NCBI RefSeq assembly: GCF_000591055.1
Contig: NC_020388.1
Location: 2,046,001 to 2,110,000 of the forward strand
DNA from: Natronomonas moolapensis 8.8.11
GTDB taxonomy: Archaea > Halobacteriota > Halobacteria > Halobacteriales > Haloarculaceae
DNA length: 64,000 bases
Direction: 5' to 3'
The translations under genes and the position numbers were made by a program. Positions 1 through 8,836 of this stretch are shown in pieces (within the stretch, counting starts at the first letter, position 1; every line of letters begins with the position of its first letter). The notes beneath the pieces were generated by a model. It had not been told where the DNA came from. It made no database searches and saw only the letters and a program-made list of their open reading frames with translations.

Positions 1-1054
1 CGCCGACGCCGCCGTTTCCGAGCCCCAGCCCGGTCGTGATCGGGGGCCGTATCGTCCGCTCCGGCGGCGGGAAGACGACGAGTTCCGCCGGCAGTTGGAC
101 GCGGTCGCCGGTCAGGAGGTGCTCGCCACCGCACCACCGCGTTACCTCGGGATCAGTTCCCTCGGGGGCGACGAACCGACCGGGGGGGATCGGGGCCGTC
201 GGGTCGGTCTCGAACGCCCGCTCGCGGTAGATCGCGGCGCTGTACCGCTCGAGAGCCTCGCCGAGCGCCTTCATGAACGCCGGGTCCCAGTCGATCCCGA
301 CGCCGGCGGCGTGGTCGGGCGCGTCAGCGTCGGAAAACGGCGTCGCCGCGAGCGTCGCGAGGTAGTAGGGGACCGGAAACGACTCGGCTTCCCCGATCGC
401 CGAGACGGGTCCGACGCGCTCGTCGAAGGCGACCTCGGCCACGGAGAGGGACTCCTCGAGCGACCGCGGCTCGTGGTGACGGGGCACTCCGGCGCCGTCG
501 CCGCCCTCGGATTCGTCCCCCGCGCCGCTACCGGTGTCGCCCCCGTCGCACTCGCAGTAGGGGACCGGTAACACCCGACGCCGGGCGTGTGGGACCTCGA
601 TCACGCCACCGACGAGCGTAGACTCGTCGCCACGGAGGAGCGTCGTAAGTTCTCGGCCGGCGACCGCCCCGGCGAACCTGGCCGCCGCCGCCCCACAGTG
701 ACCCTCGTCGGTCGCCGGGTCGGCCGCCGCGACGCGCTCGCGGAGACACGCCCGACACGCCGTCCCGGGGGTGTGTCCGGACACCGAGGCCGACACGCCC
801 TCGACGGGCCGTCCACCGACGCCGCCGAGTTCGACGACGACGAGCGGCGTTCGGGTCGTCCGGGCCTGCGTCCCCGCCCGCTCGAGGAGCCCCCTTTCGG
901 CGTCCCCACCGCCGGACGGCCCGACCGCGACGGCCACGTCGCAGCCGCCGACGCCGGCGGGGTCGATGGCCACCGATTCGGCGTCAGTGTCGGCCACGGC
1001 CGCACGAACCGACTCCATCGCGACGCCCCCGCCGAGCACTCCGACGGTCGTCAC
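1..1054 (-). CDS. YcaO-domain protein, TOMM/SagD-like cyclodehydratase (3' end outside window)
   Basis: Reading down from a GTG at 1054 gives about 351 codons without a stop before the window edge. The first ~110 residues form a small nucleotide-binding-like region (GVLGGG near the N terminus) that contains a CRACL pair, followed by a second pair, YCEC, as in the zinc-binding E1-like module of azoline cyclodehydratases. The second half carries the two YcaO ATP-site signatures: ALGEALERYSA and, at the window edge, TTGLGLGNG. YcaO enzymes activate a peptide backbone amide with ATP, to make azolines, thioamides or similar. No precursor peptide or dehydrogenase is visible here; the downstream side is off the window. 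The substrate is unknown. The GTG start is the first plausible start after the YcaO frame opens. Confidence 0.8.
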   Translation of the reverse strand, partial: MTTVGVLGGGVAMESVRAAVADTDAESVAIDPAGVGGCDVAVAVGPSGGGDAERGLLERAGTQARTTRTPLVVVELGGVGGRPVEGVSASVSGHTPGTACRACLRERVAAADPATDEGHCGAAAARFAGAVAGRELTTLLRGDESTLVGGVIEVPHARRRVLPVPYCECDGGDTGSGAGDESEGGDGAGVPRHHEPRSLEESLSVAEVAFDERVGPVSAIGEAESFPVPYYLATLAATPFSDADAPDHAAGVGIDWDPAFMKALGEALERYSAAIYRERAFETDPTAPIPPGRFVAPEGTDPEVTRWCGGEHLLTGDRVQLPAELVVFPPPERTIRPPITTGLGLGNGGVG

Positions 1055-1168
1055 GCCGGACCACCGAGCGTCGGACCCGGATGCGTTTTGCTGTGCATAC
1101 CGCTCACGTCCGGTCGAGGGGCGATAAAAGCCGCGGACGCCGCGGTCGACACGCCCCGAAGCCGATGC

Positions 1169-1975
1169 TCACTCCGCGAGCAGCGACCGGGCGACGCGTG
1201 CGAACTCGCTCTCGTCGTCGACATCAAGCCGTTCGTCGCCGAGTCGCAACCGGAGACGCGGCCGGCCGACGTCGATCGGTACCTTTTCGGTTTCGATGAC
1301 GCCGGACTCCTCCATCCGCGTCTTCGTCCGGGAGAACGTGGCCTTCGATGCGATCCCGACGTCCTCGCCCCACCGCGAGATATCGTAGAGGAGGTCGCCG
1401 TTCCGCGCCGCCACAAGCAGCGACACCGTGACTTCGTCGAGACCGGTCCCGTCCCGAACGGAATCGAGCGCCGAGAGGACAGCGTCGAAGTCCGCGGCCG
1501 TGGATTCGCCGAGTTCGGTCTCGAGTGTGTCGCGGACCTCAGCGAGCGGCGGCGTCCGGAGGTCGTACGCCTCCGCGTCGGCCCAGGCGTCGGCGAACCG
1601 GCCGTTCGCGTCCGCGACGAACGTCCGGTCGTCCGTCGTCAGTCCGGCGGCGCAGTCGTCGCCGCGGACGACGGCGGTGACCGACGACTCCGAGACCACC
1701 AGCGCGTTCGTCCCGTCGTCGTAGCGCCGTATCTCGAGGCCGCCGTTCTCGACGTGGTTGGCTGCCTGTCCGGCGACGAGAAAATCGCTCGTCGCGGCTT
1801 TCAGCGCCCCCACGTCGGCGAGAAGCCGAACCGACGGGGAGCCCTCCGCCAGAACCCGGACGAGGCCCTCGATCGTCTCCGGGTCGGGAGCGACGACGAC
1901 CACCCCGCCGTCGGTCACGTCGAAAACCCCTCCGAGCACGCCAGCGACGGTCGGCTCCACGACAGTTTGTTTCAT
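1169..1975 (-). CDS. tbsP: TbsP-family transcriptional regulator
   Basis: A 268-residue acidic protein with an N-terminal alpha/beta domain (about 1-150, opening MKQTVVEPTVAGVLGGVFDV) and a C-terminal winged-helix-like region (about 165-265) rich in basic residues, with FSRTKTRMEESGVIETEKV as the likely recognition-helix segment. Order and wording match the haloarchaeal TbsP (DUF5821) family. TbsP has been reported in Haloferax to act with TrmB on gapII, a gluconeogenic glyceraldehyde-3-phosphate dehydrogenase gene. The gene is transcribed toward the YcaO gene, 114 bp apart. Its promoter carries a perfect palindrome overlapping the predicted transcription start (separate entry), which suggests autoregulation. 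The family call is from memory of the sequence pattern, not a search. Confidence 0.75.
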   Translation of the reverse strand: MKQTVVEPTVAGVLGGVFDVTDGGVVVVAPDPETIEGLVRVLAEGSPSVRLLADVGALKAATSDFLVAGQAANHVENGGLEIRRYDDGTNALVVSESSVTAVVRGDDCAAGLTTDDRTFVADANGRFADAWADAEAYDLRTPPLAEVRDTLETELGESTAADFDAVLSALDSVRDGTGLDEVTVSLLVAARNGDLLYDISRWGEDVGIASKATFSRTKTRMEESGVIETEKVPIDVGRPRLRLRLGDERLDVDDESEFARVARSLLAE

Positions 1976-1977
1976 CG

Positions 1978-2013
1978 GCGTACGTACGCATATGAATGGG
2001 GAGATATTTAAGT
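1978..2013 (-). promoter_or_regulatory. tbsP promoter with perfect palindrome
   Basis: On the minus strand a TATA box (TTAAATAT, about 2003-2010) lies ~30 bp before the tbsP ATG at 1975, so the transcript should be almost leaderless. Between the two, at 1978-1989, is the perfect 12-bp palindrome GCGTACGTACGC. It covers the predicted transcription start, the usual place for an archaeal repressor operator. Confidence 0.6.
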
Positions 2014-2164
2014 CTTGTAGAGCGCTGAGTACTCTCCCTGCCGTCCGTGCGATGGTTTCGAGACTCTCGTCGTCGGCGTACTGTTCCGTCGATCGGCCGG
2101 CTGTCGCGGCCAGCGTTCGCCACGAACGGATACCTTATTGTCCCGTCGACCCTCATTCATCTGT

Positions 2165-3439
2165 ATGAACTACGAAGAGGTCCGTCGGACCGATCCCGCG
2201 CTCGCGGACGCCCTCGAGGGCGAACGCGAGCGCCAGGAGGACACGCTCGCGATGATCGCGAGCGAGAACCACGTCTCCGAGGCCGTCCTCGAGGCCCAGA
2301 GTTCGGAGTTGACGAACAAGTACGCCGAGGGCTACCCGGGCGAGCGCTACTACGCCGGCTGTGAATACGCCGACACCGTCGAGGAACTCGCCATCGAGCG
2401 GGCCACGGAGCTGTGGGGTGCCGACCACGTCAACGTCCAGCCCCACGCCGGAACGCAGGCGAACATGGGCGTGTACCTGGCGATGTTGGACCCGGGCGAC
2501 AAGATCCTCTCGTTGGAACTCGAACACGGCGGGCACCTGAGCCACGGCCACCCGGCGAACTTCACGGGCCAGACCTACGAGGTCGAACAGTACGAGGTCG
2601 ACCCCGAGACCGGGTACATCGACTACGAGGGGCTCCGCGAGCACGCCGAAGAGTTCGATCCCGACATCGTCGTCTCCGGTTACTCCGCGTATCCCCGCGA
2701 GGTCGACTTCGAACGCATCCAGGCGGCCGCCGACGCCGTCGACGCCTACCACCTCGCCGACATCGCCCACATCACCGGCCTCGTCGCGGCCGGCGTCCAC
2801 GAGTCGCCGGTCGGCGTCGCTGACTTCGTCACCGGATCGACCCACAAGACGATCCGTGCCGGCCGCGGTGGCATCATCATGTGCGACGAGGAGTACGCGG
2901 ACGCGATCGACGCGTCGGTCTTCCCCGGCGCACAGGGCGGCCCGCTGATGCACAACGTCGCCGGCAAGGCCGTCGGCTTCGCGGAGGCGCTCTCGCCGGA
3001 ATTCGAATCGTACGCCCGACAGGTCGTCGACAACGCCGAGGCCCTCGGCGCGCGGTTGCAGGAGCACGGCTTCTCGCTCGTCTCCGGCGGCACCGACACC
3101 CACCTCGTGCTGGTCGATCTTCGCGACTCGCACCCGGACACGACCGGAACGGTCGCCGAGGAAGCGCTTGAGGCGGTCGGAATCGTGCTGAACAAAAACA
3201 CCGTCCCCGGCGAGACGCGCTCGCCGTTCGACCCCTCGGGGATCCGCGCTGGGACGCCAGCGCTCACCACGCGCGGGTTCGACGAGGCGGCCTGCGAACG
3301 CGTCGCCGACCTCATCTATCGGGTCGTCGACAGCCCCGACGACGAGGCGGTCAAGGCCGACGCCGAAGCCGAGGTCGAAGCGCTCTGTGCGGAGTACCCG
3401 CTGTACGACCGCGAAGGTCGCCTCGTCGACTTCGAGTAA
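2165..3439 (+). CDS. glyA: Serine hydroxymethyltransferase
   Basis: A 424-residue PLP enzyme that interconverts serine and glycine and loads a one-carbon unit on the folate carrier. Diagnostic features are the IASENHVSEAVLEAQSS opening near residue 30, NVQPHAGTQANMGVY, DIAHITGLVAAGVH (cofactor Asp and His) and the PLP-lysine motif TGSTHKTIRAGRGG. I chose the ATG at 2165 (MNYEEVRRTD) over an upstream in-frame start because it matches the family N terminus and lies ~27 bp after a TATA-like TACCTTATT at 2131-2139. FolD, the next folate enzyme in the pathway, is encoded 2 kb downstream on the same strand. Nothing is unusual in the sequence. Confidence 0.97.
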   Translation: MNYEEVRRTDPALADALEGERERQEDTLAMIASENHVSEAVLEAQSSELTNKYAEGYPGERYYAGCEYADTVEELAIERATELWGADHVNVQPHAGTQANMGVYLAMLDPGDKILSLELEHGGHLSHGHPANFTGQTYEVEQYEVDPETGYIDYEGLREHAEEFDPDIVVSGYSAYPREVDFERIQAAADAVDAYHLADIAHITGLVAAGVHESPVGVADFVTGSTHKTIRAGRGGIIMCDEEYADAIDASVFPGAQGGPLMHNVAGKAVGFAEALSPEFESYARQVVDNAEALGARLQEHGFSLVSGGTDTHLVLVDLRDSHPDTTGTVAEEALEAVGIVLNKNTVPGETRSPFDPSGIRAGTPALTTRGFDEAACERVADLIYRVVDSPDDEAVKADAEAEVEALCAEYPLYDREGRLVDFE

Positions 3440-3494
3440 GACCGTCTCCCGCGACCCGAAACGCTTCCTCGGGGCGGCCGCTACTGTTCGAGAG

Positions 3495-3908
3495 ATGACC
3501 GACGCCAACCGTCTGCGACGGCCGCTGCTGTTCGTGATGGGGCCGCTCTACGTCGTCGCCGGCGTCCTCCACTTCGTCGTCCCGGAGCTGTACGTCCAGA
3601 TCGTGCCGCCGATGCTCCCCGCGCCGCTCGCGCTGGTGTATCTCTCCGGGATCGCCGAGATCGCGGTCGGCGTGGGCGTGTTGCTCCCGCGGACCCGCCG
3701 GTACGCGGCGTGGGCGACGGCCGCGGTGCTTCTCGCGGTCTTCCCGGCGAACGTCTACATGGCGACACACGGCGTCGTCGTCGAGGGGCTGCCTGGTGGC
3801 GGCGACCCCTCCGAGGTCGTCCGCTGGGGGCGGCTCCCGCTGCAGGGCGTGTTGATCCTCTGGGCCCTCTGGTACACCCGGCCACGTCCGGAGCAGCGCC
3901 GAGAGTGA
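3495..3908 (+). CDS. DoxX-like small membrane protein
   Basis: A 137-residue protein with four hydrophobic segments (about 9-30, 42-62, 70-90 and 112-130), typical of the DoxX/MauE-like fold. It opens MTDANRLRRPLLFVMGPLYV and has the HFVVPELYV stretch after the first helix seen in haloarchaeal members. The start at 3495 fits the family length; an upstream in-frame start would overlap glyA. It follows glyA by 55 bp. The function of this subfamily is not established; DoxX proteins elsewhere are linked to quinone or thiol redox chemistry in membranes, which would suit the flavoprotein encoded next, but that is inference. Confidence 0.75.
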   Translation: MTDANRLRRPLLFVMGPLYVVAGVLHFVVPELYVQIVPPMLPAPLALVYLSGIAEIAVGVGVLLPRTRRYAAWATAAVLLAVFPANVYMATHGVVVEGLPGGGDPSEVVRWGRLPLQGVLILWALWYTRPRPEQRRE

Positions 3909-3964
3909 TCGGCCGGCCGCACGTTCGGAGAGGGTTCCGCGACTGCGGCACACGCCGCGGCCGG

Positions 3965-3973
3965 ATTTATAAT
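3965..3973 (+). promoter_or_regulatory. TATA box for the CoA-disulfide reductase-like gene
   Basis: TTTATAAT at 3965-3972 sits ~27 bp before the ATG at 3996. This places the transcription start at or next to that ATG and argues for 3996 rather than the in-frame ATG at 3972, which lies inside the TATA box. Confidence 0.6.
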
Positions 3974-3995
3974 GCTGCGCCGGGTCGGTTCGGGC

Positions 3996-5405
3996 ATGAC
4001 AACGTTCGTTGTCGTCGGCGGTGACGCAGCCGGGATGTCGGCCGCGAGCAAGGCCAAGCGGGACGATCCAGACCTCGACGTGGTCGTCTTCGAGAAGGGC
4101 GAGTGGGTCTCCTACGGCGCGTGCGGGCTGCCCTACTACATCAAAGGCGAGATCCAGGCGCTCGAGGAACTCGTCTCCGTCACCCCCGAGGCGTTCCGCG
4201 AGGAGCGCGACATCGACCTCCGGACGGGCCACGAGGTCGTCGACATCGACCCCGACGACCGGACGGTGACCGCACGGAGCGACGGGGAAACGACGGTTCA
4301 GCCTTACGATGCCCTGCTCGTCGCGACCGGCTCGGCGGCGGTCGAACCGCCGATCGAGGGCCTCGATCTCGAGGGCGTCTACACGCTCGGCTCGATGAGC
4401 GACGGGAAGGAGCTCAGGGAGTTCGTCGCCCGCTCGCGGGAGACGTCACCCACGGAGCAACCCGACAGCGGCCCCGCGTGTCAGTACCTCGAGAACTGCA
4501 GCGGACCGGTCGGGATCGTCGGCGGCGGCTACATCGGCGTCGAGATGGCGGAGGCGCTGGCCGAGAACGGCTTCGAGGTACACCTCTTCCAGCGCGGCGA
4601 CCGGGTGCTCAAGGGGTTCAGCGACGCGACGAGCGAGGCCGTCGCCGATCACCTCGACGAGCAGGGGGTCTCGGTGCATCTGAACGCCGCGGCCGAGTCG
4701 ATCGCCGGCGGCGGCGCGGTCGAGGCCGTCGTCACAGCCGACGGGCGCGTGCCGGTCGAGATGGTGTTGCTCGGGACGGGCGTCCGGCCGCGGACGGACC
4801 TCGCCGAGGCCGCCGGCATCGAACTCGGCCCGACGGGCGCAATCGCGACCGATGCCTACCGGGAGACGAACGTCGAAGGCGTCTATGCCGCCGGCGACTG
4901 CGCGGAAGCCGAACACGTCGTCACCGGCGACCCGGCGTACGTCCCGCTCGCGCTGACGGCGAACAGACACGGACGCGCGATCGGGCGGACGATCGCGGGG
5001 ACGCCGACCGAGGGCGGTGCAGTCGCCGGGACGGCGGCGGTGAAAGCCTTCGACGTCGAGGCCGCGCGGACGGGCGTCCTCGACCACGGAAAGGCTCGCG
5101 AAGCCGGGTTCGACCCGGTCACCGAGACGATCGATGCGAACTCCAGGGCGGGCTATTACCCCGAAGGAGGGACGGTTCGCGTGACGCTGACCGCCGACCG
5201 GGAATCGGGCCGCGTCCTCGGCGGGAGTCTCGTTAGCGAGTACGGCGAGGGGGCGGTCCACCGCAGCCACGCGCTGGTCGGCGCAGTCACTGAGGGAGTG
5301 ACGGTGGGCGAGTTGTCGAACTACGACCTCGCGTACGCCCCGCCGTTCAACACGACGTGGGATCCGATCCTGACTGCCGCGAAGGTGCTCGGCGGGCAGC
5401 TGTAG
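3996..5405 (+). CDS. FAD-dependent oxidoreductase, CoA-disulfide reductase / NADH oxidase type
   Basis: A 469-residue flavoprotein of the pyridine-nucleotide-disulfide reductase class. An N-terminal FAD-binding motif (VVVGGDAAGMSAA, residues 5-17) is followed by SYGACGLPYYI with a single Cys43, the redox cysteine position of CoA-disulfide reductase and NADH oxidase. A second dinucleotide fold starts at GIVGGGYIGVEMAEALAENG, and GVYAAGDCAE binds the flavin. The C-terminal ~110 residues form the dimerisation domain. It probably reduces CoA disulfides or related low-molecular-weight disulfides (or O2/persulfide) with NAD(P)H; substrate choice cannot be read from sequence. A 20-residue hydrophilic insertion with two Cys lies just before the second dinucleotide fold. 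Confidence 0.85.
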   Translation: MTTFVVVGGDAAGMSAASKAKRDDPDLDVVVFEKGEWVSYGACGLPYYIKGEIQALEELVSVTPEAFREERDIDLRTGHEVVDIDPDDRTVTARSDGETTVQPYDALLVATGSAAVEPPIEGLDLEGVYTLGSMSDGKELREFVARSRETSPTEQPDSGPACQYLENCSGPVGIVGGGYIGVEMAEALAENGFEVHLFQRGDRVLKGFSDATSEAVADHLDEQGVSVHLNAAAESIAGGGAVEAVVTADGRVPVEMVLLGTGVRPRTDLAEAAGIELGPTGAIATDAYRETNVEGVYAAGDCAEAEHVVTGDPAYVPLALTANRHGRAIGRTIAGTPTEGGAVAGTAAVKAFDVEAARTGVLDHGKAREAGFDPVTETIDANSRAGYYPEGGTVRVTLTADRESGRVLGGSLVSEYGEGAVHRSHALVGAVTEGVTVGELSNYDLAYAPPFNTTWDPILTAAKVLGGQL

Positions 5406-5493
5406 CACGAACGTGCATATACACCCGGGTCGGTACCGCGAGACCACCACGAACCCGAACCGTTGATAGGTCCGGAGCGCCCCCTCTCCGGTA

Positions 5494-6387
5494 ATGACCG
5501 ACGTTATCGACGGCGAGGCCGTCGCCGCCGACATCCGTGACTCGCTGAGCGGGAGCATCGACCGCCTGAACGCCGAGGGTATCGAACCGGGACTCGCGAC
5601 TGTCCTGATGAGCGACGATCCCGCGAGCGAGACGTACGTCTCGATGAAACAGCGCGACTGCGAGGCGGTCGGCATCGACGGCATCCACGTCGAGATCGAC
5701 ACCGATGCGCCGGCGGCGGAGCTGTACGACACGATCGAGGAACTCAACGGCGACCCCGGGGTACACGGCATCTTGGTGCAGATGCCGCTCGTCGACGGTA
5801 TCGACAGCCGCCGCGTGCTCCGCAGCATCGATCCGATGAAGGACGTCGACGGCTTTCACCCCGAGAACGTCGGTCGACTCGTCGCCGGAAACGATCGCTA
5901 CCGGCCCTGTACGCCGCACGGCATCCAGAAGCTCCTCGAAGCGTACGATATCGAGACGGAGGGTGCCGACGCGGTCGTCATCGGGCGCTCGAACATCGTC
6001 GGCAAGCCCCTCGCCAACCTGCTCCTCCGGAAGGCCGACGACGGGAACGCGACGGTCACCGTCTGTCACTCCCGGACACATGACCTCGAAGAAAAGACCC
6101 GAAGCGCCGACATCGTCGTGGCGGCGGTCGGCATCCCCGAACTCGTCGACGCCGGGATGGTTCGCGAGGGCGCAACGGTGATCGACGTCGGGGTTAACCG
6201 CGTCGACGCCGACACGGAGAAGGGCTACGAACTCGTCGGCGACGTGGACTACGAGGGCGTAGCGGAGGTGGCCGGAGCGATCACCCCGGTCCCGGGCGGC
6301 GTCGGGCCGATGACCCGGGCGATGTTGCTGTACAACACGGTCAAGGCCGCGGGGCTGCAGAACGACGTCGACGTCGAGTTGCCCTGA
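5494..6387 (+). CDS. folD: Bifunctional methylene-THF dehydrogenase / methenyl-THF cyclohydrolase
   Basis: A 297-residue protein of normal FolD length. It shows SETYVSMKQRDCEAVGI, which contains the catalytic Tyr-xxx-Lys pair; GVHGILVQMPL; DVDGFHPENVGRL; and the nucleotide-binding VIGRSNIVGKPLANLLL. The C-terminal signature is VPGGVGPMTRAMLLYNT. The enzyme links the one-carbon unit made by GlyA to purine and formyl donors. It opens a two-gene unit: the NUDIX gene starts 7 bp after its stop. Confidence 0.96.
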   Translation: MTDVIDGEAVAADIRDSLSGSIDRLNAEGIEPGLATVLMSDDPASETYVSMKQRDCEAVGIDGIHVEIDTDAPAAELYDTIEELNGDPGVHGILVQMPLVDGIDSRRVLRSIDPMKDVDGFHPENVGRLVAGNDRYRPCTPHGIQKLLEAYDIETEGADAVVIGRSNIVGKPLANLLLRKADDGNATVTVCHSRTHDLEEKTRSADIVVAAVGIPELVDAGMVREGATVIDVGVNRVDADTEKGYELVGDVDYEGVAEVAGAITPVPGGVGPMTRAMLLYNTVKAAGLQNDVDVELP

Positions 6388-6394
6388 CCGCCAC

Positions 6395-6895
6395 ATGTCG
6401 CCGCCCGATTCCGACGTCTTCGACGCGTACGACGACTACTACCGGACACGCAGACGGATCGAACTCGACCCCGAACGCTTCGAGAGAGGGATCGAACGGG
6501 GCGACGACGGCGCGTGGGGCGTCGGCGCGCTCGTCGTCGAGGGCGACCGCGGGCTTTTCGTCCGCGAGGGCGACACCTGGTTGCTCCCCGGCGGTCGCCT
6601 CGAGGAAGACGAGACGCACGAGGCGGGCGCGCGCCGGGAGGTCCGCGAGGAGACCGGTATCGACGTCGAGATAACCGGTCTGGGCGCCCTCGCCGAGCAG
6701 ACGTTCGTCCACCGGGACTCGGGAGAGAGCTACGAGTTCCGTTTTGTGACCTTCGTCGGCCAGCCGGCAGCGTCGACGCCCGACTCTCCTCGATCGGACG
6801 ACCACGCTATCGACGAGGTCGCGTGGCGTCGAACCGTTCCGAGACGGACGTTCGATCGGGAACTCGTCGTCCGCCTCTTCGAGGCGTATGTTTAA
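6395..6895 (+). CDS. NUDIX hydrolase
   Basis: A 166-residue protein with a complete Nudix box at about residues 68-90: G after LLP, then the REVREETGI core with both metal-binding glutamates present. The first ~45 residues are an acidic, Tyr/Arg-rich lead-in (DAYDDYYRTRRRIELDP). It starts 7 bp after folD, so it is almost certainly co-transcribed, and its own TATA box is not apparent. Nudix enzymes hydrolyse nucleoside diphosphates linked to another group; the substrate here is unknown. Confidence 0.9.
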   Translation: MSPPDSDVFDAYDDYYRTRRRIELDPERFERGIERGDDGAWGVGALVVEGDRGLFVREGDTWLLPGGRLEEDETHEAGARREVREETGIDVEITGLGALAEQTFVHRDSGESYEFRFVTFVGQPAASTPDSPRSDDHAIDEVAWRRTVPRRTFDRELVVRLFEAYV

Positions 6896-7025
6896 CTATC
6901 GGAACGCAGCCACCGGCCGTATGCCCTGACTGACCGGCCGCGCGCCGCCGAGGCGGGAGTGTGACACACGGCGCGTGGCGTCTCCCGGCGTGTCGCCTGT
7001 TTGCTGTCCGAGACGCTTCGTCGGC

Positions 7026-7736
7026 TCACCCGAGCGAATCGAGTCGCTCTTCGGCGACGGCGAGTTCCCCCTCCTCGCCGTCGGCCAGATACCGGCCGAG
7101 CGACCGCGCCGCCGAGACGAGCGTCTCCGACTCCCGCGGCGGCACGTCGCCGTCGAGCGCCCGGACCCGTTTTAGGTGCGTCGAGAGCCGCTCTAGCGCA
7201 CCGGTCACCGCCCGATCCGGGTGCTCTTCGAGGTACGCCCGAAGGTCGGCGCGGTACTCCCGGACGGCATTAGCGTACGCGAGCCCCCGCATAGCCCGCA
7301 TCGATTTCGGCACCGAGTCGGGAGCCGGCCGCGCGCCCTTGTCGGCCCGCAGCAACTCGGTGACGTACCACGCCTCGTCGTCGGAGACGTCGATCCGACG
7401 TCCGATCTCAGCGGCGGCGTGTTTGAGTTCCATCGCAGCCAAGTACGTCTCGTCGAGGGGTCGGAGTCGCCCCGCGTCGACGAAGCCATAGCCGCGCGTG
7501 AACTCGCGAGCGCGGTCGCTCGCCCGCTCGGCGAGCCGTTCGAGCGGTTCGGCGTCGATGTCGGTTCGGATCGGCGTCAGATCGAGTGTCGCCGCCGTCG
7601 CGGTGTGGAGCGCGCGCTCCTCGTCGGTCCCGACGCTGTGGGCGCTCCCGCAGTCCGGGCACGATATCGCCCCCGTCTCGTAGTACGACCACTGCGCTCC
7701 ACACGCTTTGCACTCCCGTCGGCCGCGGATCTTCAT
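7026..7736 (-). CDS. Zinc-ribbon conserved haloarchaeal protein (DUF7117-like)
   Basis: A 236-residue protein that opens with a compact zinc ribbon (CKACGAQW ... CPDCGSAH, residues ~8-30) and continues as a mainly helical, Arg/Glu-rich domain. The frame is open further upstream, but that extension is low-complexity Ser/Arg/Thr translation overlapping the asparaginase gene end, so I start at the ATG 7736 (MKIRGRRECKACG). The family is widespread in haloarchaea and of unknown function; the ribbon suggests nucleic-acid or protein binding. It lies 37 bp downstream of the asparaginase gene on the same strand. Confidence 0.75.
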   Translation of the reverse strand: MKIRGRRECKACGAQWSYYETGAISCPDCGSAHSVGTDEERALHTATAATLDLTPIRTDIDAEPLERLAERASDRAREFTRGYGFVDAGRLRPLDETYLAAMELKHAAAEIGRRIDVSDDEAWYVTELLRADKGARPAPDSVPKSMRAMRGLAYANAVREYRADLRAYLEEHPDRAVTGALERLSTHLKRVRALDGDVPPRESETLVSAARSLGRYLADGEEGELAVAEERLDSLG

Positions 7737-7773
7737 ATCGGTGGTTGTGTTCGACAGTGCAAAACACCCTCGG

Positions 7774-8724
7774 CTACCCGTCGAAGCCGTCGAAGCGCTC
7801 CGCGACGCGGTCGGCGGCGAGCGCGAGTACGAGTTCGATGCGCGCCGCCCACGGGGTCCCGTGGGCGAACCGGACGTGATCACACGCCGCGAGCGTCGCC
7901 GCCCCGCCGGCCGTCCCGTATATCGGTTCGGTCGGCCCGACGTGACAGCGCGAGGTGAGCACGATGGGACACGACGCGTCGACGATGGCGTCCCCCACGG
8001 CTCCGGTCACGTTCCCGAGTCCGGTTCCGGCGACGACGACGCCGTCTCCGCGCCGTTCGGCGGCGTCGAACGCCGCGCGTCCGACGCCGGAGGCGGAGAC
8101 GACGAGTGGGACCGTCGGGTGAGCATCGGGACCGGGGACCGGAAACGTCGCATCGGCCCCCTGTGGAGACCGGTGCCAGTGGACCCGTTTTCGCGTGAAC
8201 CGCGCGATCGGTCCCGCTTCGGGGGACCGAAACGCATCGAGCGCGCAGGTGTGTGATTTCCGAACGGTCGCGGCGGCGTGTAGTTCCTCGTCGAACGCCA
8301 CGAATGCCCCGGAGTCGACCCGTTCGTTCGCTGCGGCTCGAACCGCCGTCTCGAGGTTCGTCGCGCCGTCGTTGCCGGGTTCGTCGGGGCGCCGTTGAGC
8401 CCCCGTCACGACGACAGGCGACTCGCAGGTGAGGTCGAGATACCGGGCCGTCTCCGCGAGCGTGTCGGTTCCGTGGGTGACGACGACGCCGTCGACAGTC
8501 GGCCCGACCGAACGGATCCGTTCGGCGAGGCGGGCGCACACCGATAGCGCCATATCGAACCCGGGGCGGTCGGCGATCGTTTCGACGGTGAGGTCCGCGT
8601 ATTCGCCCACGCGCGCGGCAGCATCGAGCAGTTCCGCTCCCGAGAGTTCCGGGGCTGCCCCCCGGTCGTCCCCGTCGGCGGTCGAGGCGATCGTGCCACC
8701 CGTCGCGATGACGTGTACGTCCAT
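7774..8724 (-). CDS. Asparaginase
   Basis: A 316-residue protein with both asparaginase active-site threonine motifs: ATGGTIAST near residue 7 and VVTHGTDTLAETA near residue 90. Lys and Asp partners follow in the expected region (TGAQRRPDEPGNDGATNL). It hydrolyses L-asparagine to aspartate and ammonia. I start at ATG 8724 (MDVHVIATGGTIA); the longer open frame upstream is a Ser-rich artefact running through the small gene at 8837. No signal peptide is visible, so it is probably a cytoplasmic type. Confidence 0.9.
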   Translation of the reverse strand: MDVHVIATGGTIASTADGDDRGAAPELSGAELLDAAARVGEYADLTVETIADRPGFDMALSVCARLAERIRSVGPTVDGVVVTHGTDTLAETARYLDLTCESPVVVTGAQRRPDEPGNDGATNLETAVRAAANERVDSGAFVAFDEELHAAATVRKSHTCALDAFRSPEAGPIARFTRKRVHWHRSPQGADATFPVPGPDAHPTVPLVVSASGVGRAAFDAAERRGDGVVVAGTGLGNVTGAVGDAIVDASCPIVLTSRCHVGPTEPIYGTAGGAATLAACDHVRFAHGTPWAARIELVLALAADRVAERFDGFDG

Positions 8725-8836
8725 GTCGGCGTCTCCACCGGCGAGCGATTGGGCGTTTCGATCGGCCCTCGGCGGGGTTGTGCCGAAATCCGCTGGAGAG
8801 CGAAGGTTCATTCCGCCGGTGGGCATAGACGTCACT

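Noticed and set aside
587-2011. Long plus-strand open frame (474 codons) opposite the YcaO and TbsP genes
   Set aside because: It runs antisense to two recognisable genes, with Arg/Pro-rich translation typical of GC-rich shadow frames.
2153-3508. Minus-strand open frame opposite glyA
   Set aside because: Antisense shadow; glyA is certain on the plus strand and the translation has no family features.
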